DNA from: Nitrospira sp. | Lineage (GTDB): Bacteria; Nitrospirota; Nitrospiria; Nitrospirales; Nitrospiraceae | Direction: 5' to 3' | Assembly: GCA_030653545.1 (NCBI GenBank) | Contig: JAURZE010000007.1 | Coordinates: forward strand, 62,001 to 126,000 | Length of the DNA stretch: 64,000 nt | Shown here: piece by piece, positions 17,343 to 25,900 of the stretch | Numbering within the stretch: the first letter of the stretch is position 1 | How the letters are laid out: every line of letters starts with the position of its first letter | Program-made: the position numbers and the translations under genes | Notes under the pieces: model-generated | Told to the model about the DNA's origin: nothing | Database searches by the model: none | Seen by the model: only the letters and a program-made list of their open reading frames with translations

Positions 17343-18305
17343 CTACTCGGCGACCATCGACACTTTCGTCCCCGCAGACTCCTGGGCGTCACGGGCACAA
17401 CGGAACCCCATCCAATTGATCTTGGTGTTGGGATCCGTCCCGTTACGCATGGCAACGCGCATCGTCGTCGTGCTGTCCATCCACCCGCCGCCACGGAACG
17501 CTTTCTGCGTGCCCGTCTCCGGACCTTTCGGATTGCGGTCCGGCGCGGACGCGTAATAGTCCTTGTCGTACCAGTCGGACACCCATTCGGACACGTTCCC
17601 GATCGTTTGATAGAGCCCATACGGGCTGACGGCTTTGTCGTACCGATCAACAGAAATAATCGGGGGATAGAGCAGCAACCGCTCCGGACGATCGCGCACA
17701 GGACCGGACAGCCCGGTTCGTCCAAAGTTTGCCCTCGTCGGTCCCGCGAGCTCCGGTCCCCAGGGAAAGAGCCGCCCATCGGTGCCACGCGCTGCTTTCT
17801 CCCATTCCGCTTCCGTCGGCAACCGCCGCCCCGCCCACTTGCAGTAGGCATCCGCGTCATACCAGGACACATGCATGATGGGGTGGTGCGCCATGGTCTC
17901 CTGGAAGTTCCCGCCGTCATACCGCCAGTCCAATTGCGGCTTCCGATCGGTCGCCAGGATAAACTTCAGATATTCCAACGCCGTCACTTCGTACTTACCG
18001 ATTTCGAACGCGTCCAGATAAACCCGGTGCTGCGGCATTTCCCCGCGATAGGCAAGCCGATCCGTCTTTTTATCGCTGCCCATGATAAATTCACCGGCCG
18101 GCACCAGCACCAGTTCATCCTTGCTCTTCATGCTCGCTACCCGCTGGGCAGCGAGTTTCTTGCCGGCCTCGGTCCACTCCACAACGATGTCCTGGGTATC
18201 CAAGCCCCACGCCACCTTCGCCATGACCAACAGCGCGGCGGTAATCAACACCGCGTTGATCACCCACTCCCATTTTCTAAACGTCTCCACTTCCTTCCGT
18301 TCCAT
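17343..18305 (-). CDS. SUMF1/FGE-domain protein, membrane-anchored (first of two)
   Basis: This 320-residue protein has one N-terminal helix (VINAVLITAALLVMAKVAWG), then the SUMF1 fold: VLVPAGEFIMGSD, HRVYLDAFEIGKYEVTALEY, PIMHVSWYDADAYCKWAG, RLPTEAEWEKAARG, and a C-terminal FRGGGWMDSTTTMRVAMRNG. True formylglycine-generating enzymes carry a copper-binding Cys pair after the GGS motif; here that region has none, so sulfatase activation is unlikely. Start ATG 18305 has AGAGGAGGCCGAGG upstream. It follows the second SUMF1 gene by 19 bases on the same strand, so they are probably paired in function. Confidence 0.87.
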   Translation of the reverse strand: MERKEVETFRKWEWVINAVLITAALLVMAKVAWGLDTQDIVVEWTEAGKKLAAQRVASMKSKDELVLVPAGEFIMGSDKKTDRLAYRGEMPQHRVYLDAFEIGKYEVTALEYLKFILATDRKPQLDWRYDGGNFQETMAHHPIMHVSWYDADAYCKWAGRRLPTEAEWEKAARGTDGRLFPWGPELAGPTRANFGRTGLSGPVRDRPERLLLYPPIISVDRYDKAVSPYGLYQTIGNVSEWVSDWYDKDYYASAPDRNPKGPETGTQKAFRGGGWMDSTTTMRVAMRNGTDPNTKINWMGFRCARDAQESAGTKVSMVAE

Positions 18306-18324
18306 CCTCGGCCTCCTCTGAATA

Positions 18325-19266
18325 TTAATGCGGATGATGCGGCGCCGGCTGCGAAGGGACGACAACCTCCGTCGTCAACACCGTCCCGGCACTCAGCTGC
18401 TGAGATGATCTGGCACAACGAAACCCCGTGAGATAACTCTTTCTTGTCGGCTCTCCGCCGTTGCGTCCGGCGGACCGGGCTACTTCCGGATCTTCATTCC
18501 ACGACCCGCCGCGGAACACCTTGAGTTCTCCGACATCAGGACCTTTCGGGTTCTCATTAATCCCTTTACGGTAATAATCCGGATCGAACCAATCCGACAC
18601 CCACTCGCTGACGTTGCCGGCCAGCTGGTAGACCCCGTAGGGACTCACCCCTTTGTCATAGCGATTGATGTTCGCCAACGGCGGATACTTAGCGCCCCGT
18701 TTCGACCCGGGATGCGCGATGTTACTCTTGATCCAGCCGGCCGGTTCATCCCCCCAAGGAAACATCCGGCCATCGGAGCCCCGGGCCGCCTTCTCCCACT
18801 CCGCTTCGGTGGGCAGGCGCTTGCCCGCCCAGCGGCAATAGGCATCGGCCTCCTGCCAACTGACATTGATCACCGGATGGGTGGCCATCTTGTCGGGGAA
18901 CGGCTTGGCTCGCCAGAACTGCGGCCAGCTCGCGCCGGTGGACAGCACGAATCTGAGGTACTCCACGTTCGAGACCTCGTAGCGGTCGATCTCAAACGCA
19001 TCGAGCGTGACCCGGTGCAGCGGCTGCTCTTGCGGCCCTGCCGCCGGATCCTTTCGGGGATCGCTGCCCATGATGAACTCGCCGGCCGGCACTGTGACCA
19101 TGCCGCCCGGCACGTCCATTGTGGCCATGGACTCGACCTCGTCCAGCGGCGTCCAGAGCGGAGGCTGTGCCGAGGATTCATGATTGGCGAGCGACGGCCC
19201 CGAAAACTGAAGAAGCATCAATAATGCCGCTGCCACCGTTATGCTCAGCTTCACCGTTCTTCCCAT
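18325..19266 (-). CDS. SUMF1/FGE-domain protein, secreted (second of two)
   Basis: This 313-residue protein has a cleavable-looking signal (AAALLMLLQFSGPSLANHE) and a full SUMF1 domain: VTVPAGEFIMGSD, HRVTLDAFEIDRYEVSNVEY, PVINVSWQEADAYCRWAG, LPTEAEWEKAARGSDGRMF, VSEWVSDWFDPDYYRKG, and FRGGSWNEDPEVARSAGRNG. As in its neighbour, the Cys pair of catalytic FGE enzymes is absent. The two are clearly paralogues from a tandem duplication. Position next to cupredoxin-type proteins and the multicopper oxidase suggests a structural or maturation role in the periplasm. Confidence 0.88.
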   Translation of the reverse strand: MGRTVKLSITVAAALLMLLQFSGPSLANHESSAQPPLWTPLDEVESMATMDVPGGMVTVPAGEFIMGSDPRKDPAAGPQEQPLHRVTLDAFEIDRYEVSNVEYLRFVLSTGASWPQFWRAKPFPDKMATHPVINVSWQEADAYCRWAGKRLPTEAEWEKAARGSDGRMFPWGDEPAGWIKSNIAHPGSKRGAKYPPLANINRYDKGVSPYGVYQLAGNVSEWVSDWFDPDYYRKGINENPKGPDVGELKVFRGGSWNEDPEVARSAGRNGGEPTRKSYLTGFRCARSSQQLSAGTVLTTEVVVPSQPAPHHPH

Positions 19267-19277
19267 AGCTACCCGGC

Positions 19278-19341
19278 TTTTAGCTATCAGCCGTCAGCTT
19301 CGGAAATGAGAAGTTGAAAGCTGATAGCTAATCGCTGACTG
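19278..19341. repeat. Inverted word-repeat element related to 11121-11299
   Basis: The left arm at about 19280-19301 (TAGCTATCAGCCGTCAGCTT) and the right arm at 19313-19341 (AAAGCTGATAGCTAATCGC) are built from the same words as the repeat beside the broken Sqr-like gene, in inverted orientation. AGCTATCAG and CTGATAGCT pair perfectly. Here the arms are only about 12 bases apart, so the element could form a hairpin between the 19357 and 19266 genes. Confidence 0.75.
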
Positions 19342-19356
19342 CGTCAGTTCGCCGCT

Positions 19357-20286
19357 TTAGTGATCCTGCTTATGCACCAGCGGATCGATTTCCTTCTTCG
19401 CTTCTTCGGTCACGTTGTAGCGGGTATAGGCATGGTCCAGCACCTCGTTGGCGTAGAGACGCCCGGTCGGAGCCGGCACCCCGATATTGGCCTCCACGGT
19501 CGCCTTCGGACCGATGGTGACAGTTTGCTCCGTCGCCGTGCGGACATAGGGATGCCACACCACCAGCTTGTAGGTGCCCGGCGGCACATCCGTGATCGTG
19601 AACCGCCCCTGCTCGTCTGTCTTGGCAAAGTACGGGTTCGTAACCGCCACACCCCAGCTTTCCATATAGGCGTGGAACCCACATTGCATCACAAAGATCC
19701 GGCGGTTCTTGCTGAGCTTCACCAGTTCTTTCATCGGCGGACCGGCCATGTGCTTGTGATACATCCCGGCTTCCGTGCGATCCTTAAAGTTGCGCGGATG
19801 CTGCGGATTCATCGGCAGCGGCACGTTAAAGAGGACGCGCGCGCCTAAATTCGACGTTTCATAGGCTTGAATGTCGTGCATAACCGGGTCCATGTTGACG
19901 ACGGTCACCGACTGGTCGTCCCGCACAACGGTCGTGAACGGTAGGAACAGGCAATCGCGTGCCTCGATTTGCGGTACGGTCTTTTCAGCGAACGCTTTCC
20001 CCTTCTCGACCCCTTCTAGATACACCACGACCTCGCGAAACTCGCCGGCCGGGCCGACCTGAAACGGTTGCAGAATCCGCCAGCCCTGTCCGTCCGAAAT
20101 GCGCCCGCAATAGAAGGGATCAGGCAGCGTGGTCAAGTTGTACCCCTTAGGCTTGGGAACGGCTCCCTCAAGCGTCACCGCCCCCTTGATGGTGCCCCCA
20201 TCAGAAACCGTGATTTCTTCGTAGGCCAAGGCGGGACTTCCCAGTGCCAGCGACAGTATCGCTGCTATGAATTGTGTCTTGATCAT
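19357..20286 (-). CDS. Secreted cupredoxin/carboxypeptidase-regulatory-like protein
   Basis: This 309-residue protein has a signal peptide (FIAAILSLALGSPALAYEE). It holds a first beta-sandwich (DGGTIKGAVTLEGAVPKPKG), a middle region with VVNMDPVMHDIQAYET and VMQCGFHAYMESWGVAV, which gives His, Cys and Met in a cupredoxin-like spacing, and a C-terminal carboxypeptidase-regulatory-like fold (DEQGRFTITDVPPGTYKLVVWH). The Cys-x2-His with upstream His resembles a type 1 copper site, so it may be an electron carrier for the neighbouring multicopper oxidase. Direct copper binding is inference. It lies downstream of the oxidase's terminator, so its transcript may be separate. Confidence 0.75.
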   Translation of the reverse strand: MIKTQFIAAILSLALGSPALAYEEITVSDGGTIKGAVTLEGAVPKPKGYNLTTLPDPFYCGRISDGQGWRILQPFQVGPAGEFREVVVYLEGVEKGKAFAEKTVPQIEARDCLFLPFTTVVRDDQSVTVVNMDPVMHDIQAYETSNLGARVLFNVPLPMNPQHPRNFKDRTEAGMYHKHMAGPPMKELVKLSKNRRIFVMQCGFHAYMESWGVAVTNPYFAKTDEQGRFTITDVPPGTYKLVVWHPYVRTATEQTVTIGPKATVEANIGVPAPTGRLYANEVLDHAYTRYNVTEEAKKEIDPLVHKQDH

Positions 20287-20399
20287 TATTGTTCTCCGGC
20301 CTCCTTCGTCAGTCCAAGGTTGAGGTTAAAGTTGAGCGCCCATCCATTATACAGAATACGGGGATCACAACCCTAACCTCAGCCACGCCCTGACCCTCG

Positions 20400-20443
20400 A
20401 AAACACAAGTGGGGGAGCCGCATACTTCTGGCAGCTCCCCCAC
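20400..20443 (-). terminator. Rho-independent terminator of the multicopper oxidase gene
   Basis: A 10-bp perfect stem pairs 20434-20443 with 20409-20418 (GTGGGGGAGC with GCTCCCCCAC) around a 15-base loop. On the minus strand it is followed by TTGTGTTTTC. It starts 27 bases after the stop codon of the oxidase. Confidence 0.8.
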
Positions 20444-20469
20444 GAGGTGTTACACCATGTCCGCTCCGC

Positions 20470-23400
20470 TTACTTCATTGCGGTCGGAATGGCTTTCACT
20501 GCGGGCTCCACTTCCGCCTGCTTGGCGCCCATACCGGCTGCGCCGAGCGGTTGGATCCGTGAATCGCCGGCTGGCAACACACGGAGGTAGCCCCACTGTC
20601 CGGACTGCGTGTAGGGCAGCCGAGCGTTGGACCAGACGAAGTCGCCCACCTGACGATACGGACCACCCGCACCGCCACGGAGGAACACGTCCAGTACTTC
20701 CGATCCGGCGTACTCCACGACGCTGATCATGTCGGCACCCGGCATGTACGGCTCGATCGGCCACTCATGGCCTTCGACGCCGAACATCCCATTCTGCTCG
20801 CTGTTCGCACCGATGACATGGATGCGAATCGCGTCACCCGCATGCGCCTCGATCAGAGGCGTGATGGGATCCTCGGGCTTATCCACCGCACAGGGCTGGA
20901 AAATCTTCCCGAGCGAGCAGCCTTGCTCTTCGCGGAACTTGTACGGTTCGGCGCGGTAGTTCACCGACGTCAAACCGGCGACGTTCTGCACATAGGGCAT
21001 GAACGCGGTTCCGATGATGTTGTCTTCGTCCTGGAAGAACAGGGCGACATCGCGATAGTTCCGCTTGCCGGCATTTTCGGACAAGCTGGTATCCACGATG
21101 ACGTCCGCACGCCAGGTATTCTTCTGCGACACATCGGCACCGGTCACCGGGTCGCGATACTGCGAGCCCTTCGGACCGACGACAATGGCACCGTACAATC
21201 CGTTACGCGGATTGACCACGATGTTCCCACCATCCCACACCAGCGACGTCGTTTCCTTGTTCGCCGGATGCGCGTAGTAGGTGTAGCCGCGGCTTTCGCC
21301 AGGACCGATGGTCTGATCGCCGCCATTGTTGCCGACGTTCAGGCCCTGGCTGTCTTTCGGATCGAAGGCCAATCCAGGCGCAAAGAACGACGCCCGGCTC
21401 GCCTTCATCTTGTTCTTCAGATTCACCTTGATGCAATCACCAAGGTTGACGCGCAGCGTCAGCGGATTCGGGGTGACCCCGCTGGCTACCGTCGTGGCTT
21501 CCGCTTCGAGCGCGAAGATCTTGCCTTCCGGCATGGTCATTTCGATCTTCCGCTCAAAGTCCACTTCGATCGCATCCGGCGCCTTCGGGTTGAGCTTCAT
21601 CGGGCGATCCAACGCCACCACGCTGAAGTTCTTCACCGGAGCATCAGCCGGACAGACCGAGCTGGGGGTTGCTGGAATCCCGAGGGGATTGGTCCCCCTG
21701 GGCAACGGCTTCAGATCCGCCGTTTCCTTATCGAGCACGCGCACGATACCCCATCCGCCTTCGGCGAAGTGTGACGTTCTGCCGTTGAAGTGGATGTAGT
21801 CACCGGGCATACCCTGGAATCCACCCGCCTTGGTCACGAGGTCATACCGCTCGGCGATCCCGACGTGAATCGAGTTCTTCCGGTTGGCATCCGCCGCATA
21901 CCGTTCCGTGAGGAAGGTATGGCCGGCGATCGTCCAGACGTGCGATTCGTTCATCAGCTGGTGCAACAGACGGAACACCATGGTGTCGCCCGTGTACGCC
22001 CGCAGGAGCGGTGTACCCGGATCCCCATGGATCGCGCTGCTGAACAACTTTGACGTATCCGGATTGTTCGAGAGGCGCTGCGCAAACGGAGCCGCGCGGA
22101 AGTTGAAACCGCTGCCGGTCGTATGCGTTCCGCCGTTGATGTACTTGTTCGGTGCGTTCATGATCTTATCGGGCATCTGGAACGACACCGTCTTGCCTGC
22201 TTCCAACGCCACTTCGATCGGCTGTCCCGGAGGATTGCCGGCTTCGATGACGTTGACCGTGTGCGGCACCGTGTCGTGGATGGAGACCATCAACTCACGG
22301 AAGCTGCCGCTCACACCGGCACCGATCGGCTCGTTGCTGTGAATGTCCGCAATCGGACCGCTCCACACCAGCTTGCCGTTCTTCGGATCGTGATAGGTGG
22401 ACCCGAACGGCTCCACGATCGTCACGCCGAACCCGCCATGCGGCCAGGTCGTCGCGCCGAACGCGTGGTCATGCCAAAACACGGTCCCCATATCCACGTC
22501 CACCCACCACCGATACCGCACGAACTCCGGCGACACGAGGTCGTTCGCCGGGTGGCTGTTCTTCAACGGCTTGAAGAAGGTCACCTGATCGCCCTTGATG
22601 TCCTTGATCCGGGCGACTTCGGAGCAGCTCTTATCCCGCGGCAGTGACGCCGTGGCATCGTTGCCCTTCTCCAAACAATCCATGCCCACCATGACTTCGG
22701 TGTTCACATGGAACGGCGTGGCACCAGGCGCCAGTTGAATCTTGATCGAGCTGGCTCCGGCTTTGGCACCGCCGACGATCTTGGCGACCATCGGAGCGGG
22801 CAATCCGTGCTTGGTCTTCTTCCCCCACATCGTGAAGGGACGCACGGACATTTCATACTCCATACCGGAGATGACGCCGTCCGAGTTCCCTGTGTCGAAC
22901 TGGAAGAAATGGGGATGGATGTTGATCTTGGACGACTGGAAATTCGTGTAGTCGTCGTCGTCCCACTCGCTGGTGAGGACCAAGTCCACGCAGTCATACA
23001 CGTTGGCGCGAATGACCGCCGGAAGCTTGAGATCGTCGTTGGCTCTGGTCAACCGCTCTTCTTCGTGGAGCAGATAGATCAGCCCATCCTTGTCCACCAT
23101 GGCCGGCTCTTTCCCCTGCTTCTTGGCAAGGGTGATCGGCATGCGGACGAAGTGAATGTTATAGAACTTCCGGTTCGCATTGACCGGGCAGAGACTCCAC
23201 CGTCCCTGCTCGCCGGGCTGGGCCGGCTCGGAGGTCCGCTCACCGTTGGCATCCTGGTGGATCGGCTCCAACCAGGGGGCGCCACTGTGGTTCGCTGAGA
23301 ACGGCACGCGCTTGCCGAAGTGCGGCTTGAACAGCGGCCAGGCCATCTTGCCCGTCGTCGGGTCAAAGAGAATAGCCGGTCTGGTGCTGTCATCCCACTT

Positions 23401-25410
23401 GGCGGCCCACTGATACTTGGGGTTCTGAGCCGTGCTCTCGCGCTCGCCCCGGGCAATGTTGCCGTCCCACTTCCAGTCCCACACCGTCGAGTCATAGGCC
23501 ATAATCTGGCCCTTCTCGTCGTTGGTGTGGCCCGGTTGACCCTGAGCCGGGACAAACATCTCGACCCAATCCTTGACGTTCACGATCACCGGATCGGATT
23601 TCCAGTTCGTCTTCTGGCTCTTGTCCACGATCTTGAAGGTCTTGCCGAACCAGTCGAGGGTTGAGCCGATCAACTTGTCCGACGAGACACCCTGCCGCAT
23701 GCGGCCCTGACGATCGGGCAACTCACGCATATCCGGCATCGTGTCGGTATGCGCCGCGCCGACTTGGAGGGTATTGTAGAACCGGCCGTACCCCCACATG
23801 CCCGCAACATAGTGATGCGCCACGTGGCAGTGATAGAGGAACTCGCCGGCCAGATGCTGACAGCCACCGCCGCCGCACTCCGGTTCCAGGTCGAGCGCTT
23901 CGGACGGACCGACCACTTCCACGTCCACCCGATCGGACTTGGTCCGAATGACCGGATACTTCACCGGACCATCCTGACCCTTATACCAATGCTCTTCCTG
24001 ATCGGAACGCGGGCTGCGCTGCCAACGGATGGTTCCGCTATGGGGATGGTGGGAGTGGAACACTTCCGATCCACCGTGCACCAACCGCCACTTGACCGGG
24101 TCACCGAGGTAACCGCGGGCCACCGTGGTGGGCGGATCGCCGAATGTATAGGCGCTATACGCCATCGACTCGTCCTCGAACCCGAAATATTCATGCTGCA
24201 AGTGCATCTGATCGATGCCGAACGGCTCGCTGCGATAGTTGATCGCGCGGCCACCCGGACGATACGCGTCCGTCAACGGATCGCGCTGCGGCAAGAAGTC
24301 ACCCTTCTTGTTCAACGGACGGAAGGCTTCGTCGCCGATTTCGTGATAGAAGAGCACGAATTCGCGGAAGTCCGGTCCGGAGCCGTTGTCGATCATGACT
24401 TCCCATCCACCCTTGGTCTCGGGCGCGGCGCCCGTGCCGAGCGGATCGAGATACTTGGAGCCCTTCGGCTCGACGATGAAGGCGCCGAACAGGCCCAACA
24501 CCGTCAACTCCCGGTCGTGGCTCCATGAATGGAACTGCCGCACACCTTCCTGCATGCTCGGATGGATATACCATTCGAAGTCCTGGGTCTTGCCTGGCGA
24601 GACGACCGTGTCGGGGTTCGTCGTCGTCGCGGGCTTCCCGGTGGCGCTCACGATCATGCTGGAGGCCTGGATGACCAAGCTGCCATCCTCGCCCTCCAAC
24701 TGGTTGCGCAGCGTCATCTTCACGCAGTCGCCCTGGTTGGCACGGAGCACCAAGGGCTGAATCGCATCGCCCTGGTTTCCGGTCGTCACGGCGCCCGGAT
24801 CAAATCCGTCTTTTTCACGGGCGGCCTTGTTCTTGGTCTCCTCGGCACGGACTTTGTCGATTTCATCCGTATGGACATACATGTAGCCGGGATAGAAATC
24901 GAGCCACCGGTTCAAGCTGATCTCGATGTTGATCATCGAGACATCGAACTTCTTGACCGGAGCATTGGCCGGGCACTTCCCGCCGGACGTCATGACAGGC
25001 TCACCCTTGGACCCGTCCGACATGAGCAGGAAGCTGCTGCCGTCCTGCCCCATGTACTGGTGCATCATCGACATCTCGTTGAACGCACCGGAGGTCGGGG
25101 TCGCCTGCGCATCTTTCTTCGCCTGCTCCCCCAGCTTCTCCATCAAACGATGGTGCTGCATCTCCATCTTCTCTGCATTGCCGGCACGACCTTCCATGGC
25201 GTTTTCCACCACGGTCTGGCCCTTGAGCTGTTGCGTCCAACCCGGCATCGCGACCGGAGTCGCGTGACCGTCATGCGACGGCTCACCAGGTCCTGCCGCA
25301 AACAGCCCTGGTGCAACCACCAGACTGCCCGTCAGCAACACGCTGTGCAGCATCAACGACAGGCGGCTACGCCGCCGCTGACGCTGAGATTGAAGTTGAA
25401 AAACCCTCAT
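20470..25410 (-). CDS. Very large periplasmic multicopper oxidase, six cupredoxin domains in three repeats
   Basis: About 1,646 residues, far above the 500-600 of laccases and above typical MnxG-type oxidases of about 1,200. It has a signal peptide (LHSVLLTGSLVVAPGLFAAG). Three repeat units each start with a CPxNAPxK-type motif, at roughly residues 144 (CPANAPVKKF), 739 (CPVNANRKF) and 1252 (CPADAPVKNF), and each holds two cupredoxin domains. Copper motifs lie in unit 1 (HSWSHDRE near 291, HSHHPHSG near 452, HCHVAHHYVAGMWGYG near 527) and unit 2 (HPHFFQFD near 829, WHDHAFG near 978). Unit 3 has lost them. The ATG at 25410 has GGGGGAGG upstream; a start at 25464 is possible. It probably oxidises a metal or small molecule with O2; the substrate is unknown. 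A long structured leader and sigma-54 signals lie upstream. Confidence 0.88.
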   Translation of the reverse strand: MRVFQLQSQRQRRRSRLSLMLHSVLLTGSLVVAPGLFAAGPGEPSHDGHATPVAMPGWTQQLKGQTVVENAMEGRAGNAEKMEMQHHRLMEKLGEQAKKDAQATPTSGAFNEMSMMHQYMGQDGSSFLLMSDGSKGEPVMTSGGKCPANAPVKKFDVSMINIEISLNRWLDFYPGYMYVHTDEIDKVRAEETKNKAAREKDGFDPGAVTTGNQGDAIQPLVLRANQGDCVKMTLRNQLEGEDGSLVIQASSMIVSATGKPATTTNPDTVVSPGKTQDFEWYIHPSMQEGVRQFHSWSHDRELTVLGLFGAFIVEPKGSKYLDPLGTGAAPETKGGWEVMIDNGSGPDFREFVLFYHEIGDEAFRPLNKKGDFLPQRDPLTDAYRPGGRAINYRSEPFGIDQMHLQHEYFGFEDESMAYSAYTFGDPPTTVARGYLGDPVKWRLVHGGSEVFHSHHPHSGTIRWQRSPRSDQEEHWYKGQDGPVKYPVIRTKSDRVDVEVVGPSEALDLEPECGGGGCQHLAGEFLYHCHVAHHYVAGMWGYGRFYNTLQVGAAHTDTMPDMRELPDRQGRMRQGVSSDKLIGSTLDWFGKTFKIVDKSQKTNWKSDPVIVNVKDWVEMFVPAQGQPGHTNDEKGQIMAYDSTVWDWKWDGNIARGERESTAQNPKYQWAAKWDDSTRPAILFDPTTGKMAWPLFKPHFGKRVPFSANHSGAPWLEPIHQDANGERTSEPAQPGEQGRWSLCPVNANRKFYNIHFVRMPITLAKKQGKEPAMVDKDGLIYLLHEEERLTRANDDLKLPAVIRANVYDCVDLVLTSEWDDDDYTNFQSSKINIHPHFFQFDTGNSDGVISGMEYEMSVRPFTMWGKKTKHGLPAPMVAKIVGGAKAGASSIKIQLAPGATPFHVNTEVMVGMDCLEKGNDATASLPRDKSCSEVARIKDIKGDQVTFFKPLKNSHPANDLVSPEFVRYRWWVDVDMGTVFWHDHAFGATTWPHGGFGVTIVEPFGSTYHDPKNGKLVWSGPIADIHSNEPIGAGVSGSFRELMVSIHDTVPHTVNVIEAGNPPGQPIEVALEAGKTVSFQMPDKIMNAPNKYINGGTHTTGSGFNFRAAPFAQRLSNNPDTSKLFSSAIHGDPGTPLLRAYTGDTMVFRLLHQLMNESHVWTIAGHTFLTERYAADANRKNSIHVGIAERYDLVTKAGGFQGMPGDYIHFNGRTSHFAEGGWGIVRVLDKETADLKPLPRGTNPLGIPATPSSVCPADAPVKNFSVVALDRPMKLNPKAPDAIEVDFERKIEMTMPEGKIFALEAEATTVASGVTPNPLTLRVNLGDCIKVNLKNKMKASRASFFAPGLAFDPKDSQGLNVGNNGGDQTIGPGESRGYTYYAHPANKETTSLVWDGGNIVVNPRNGLYGAIVVGPKGSQYRDPVTGADVSQKNTWRADVIVDTSLSENAGKRNYRDVALFFQDEDNIIGTAFMPYVQNVAGLTSVNYRAEPYKFREEQGCSLGKIFQPCAVDKPEDPITPLIEAHAGDAIRIHVIGANSEQNGMFGVEGHEWPIEPYMPGADMISVVEYAGSEVLDVFLRGGAGGPYRQVGDFVWSNARLPYTQSGQWGYLRVLPAGDSRIQPLGAAGMGAKQAEVEPAVKAIPTAMK

Positions 25411-25529
25411 ACACGGCCTCCCCCTGTTATGACCGCCTCTTTCGTGGGCGGACTGTTGAAACACACCGATGAAACAACCGACTATGAATACCCTTCAACT
25501 GCCCTCCGAGTACCTTCTTTGCTAAAAGT

Positions 25530-25648
25530 ACCGGCCTCCGACTCTCTCCGGCCTCTCCACTGGAGGGAATTAGAGCTGGTGAAGGATCCTTCTTGCGAAG
25601 GAAGGGCTATTCGGAGGCCGGTCCAAAATGACCCAGACCTTCACCAGC
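25530..25648 (-). ncRNA. Structured 5' leader with nested and crossing stems
   Basis: In the minus-strand transcript between the sigma-54 promoter and the oxidase start, stem A pairs 25648-25638 with 25585-25575 (GCTGGTGAAGG with CCTTCACCAGC, 11 bp perfect). Inside it, 25602-25587 forms a 6-bp hairpin closed by a GCAA tetraloop of the GNRA type, and a small GGUC/GACC hairpin is also possible. A second perfect 11-bp pairing joins 25622-25612, in the loop of A, to 25540-25530, outside A. The order A'-B'-A-B is that of a pseudoknot or of two competing stems. I recognise no known riboswitch class. It is called from complementarity alone. Confidence 0.5.
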
Positions 25649-25662
25649 GAGACGTTTTACCC

Positions 25663-25677
25663 GCAAGCGTTGTGCCT
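25663..25677 (-). promoter_or_regulatory. Sigma-54 (-24/-12) promoter of the multicopper oxidase
   Basis: On the minus strand AGGCAC, five bases, then TTGC matches the -24/-12 consensus TGGCAC-N5-TTGC with one change. The predicted start would be near 25651, directly before the structured leader and about 240 bases before the oxidase ATG. A sigma-54 activator gene is the next gene upstream. Confidence 0.7.
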
Positions 25678-25840
25678 AAGTGACGACCGTTCCAGCATAT
25701 TTTCGATTCTCCAGTCCTGGAGCGGGTCCAGTGCCGCTCACTCTTTCCTCACCACCTGTCACTCGAAAGGCATGATTCCACAGCCGTAGACAGTCAAACA
25801 GGCCATGAACTTTCAAGGCCTGCGTTTTCAGATAGTTGCG

Positions 25841-25860
25841 CTGTCTATACAACTAGACAG
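25841..25860. promoter_or_regulatory. Probable activator (enhancer) site: CTGTCTA-N6-TAGACAG
   Basis: A perfect 7-bp inverted repeat with a six-base centre lies about 170 bases upstream of the -24 element, a usual distance for sigma-54 activators. A second TAGACAG half-site is at 25787-25793, with a degenerate CTGTC at 25756-25760. The gap 25678-25900 contains no gene. Confidence 0.55.
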
Positions 25861-25900
25861 TGCCGCACGATCGGTTGGGGCAAATGAGGGCACAGGAGGG

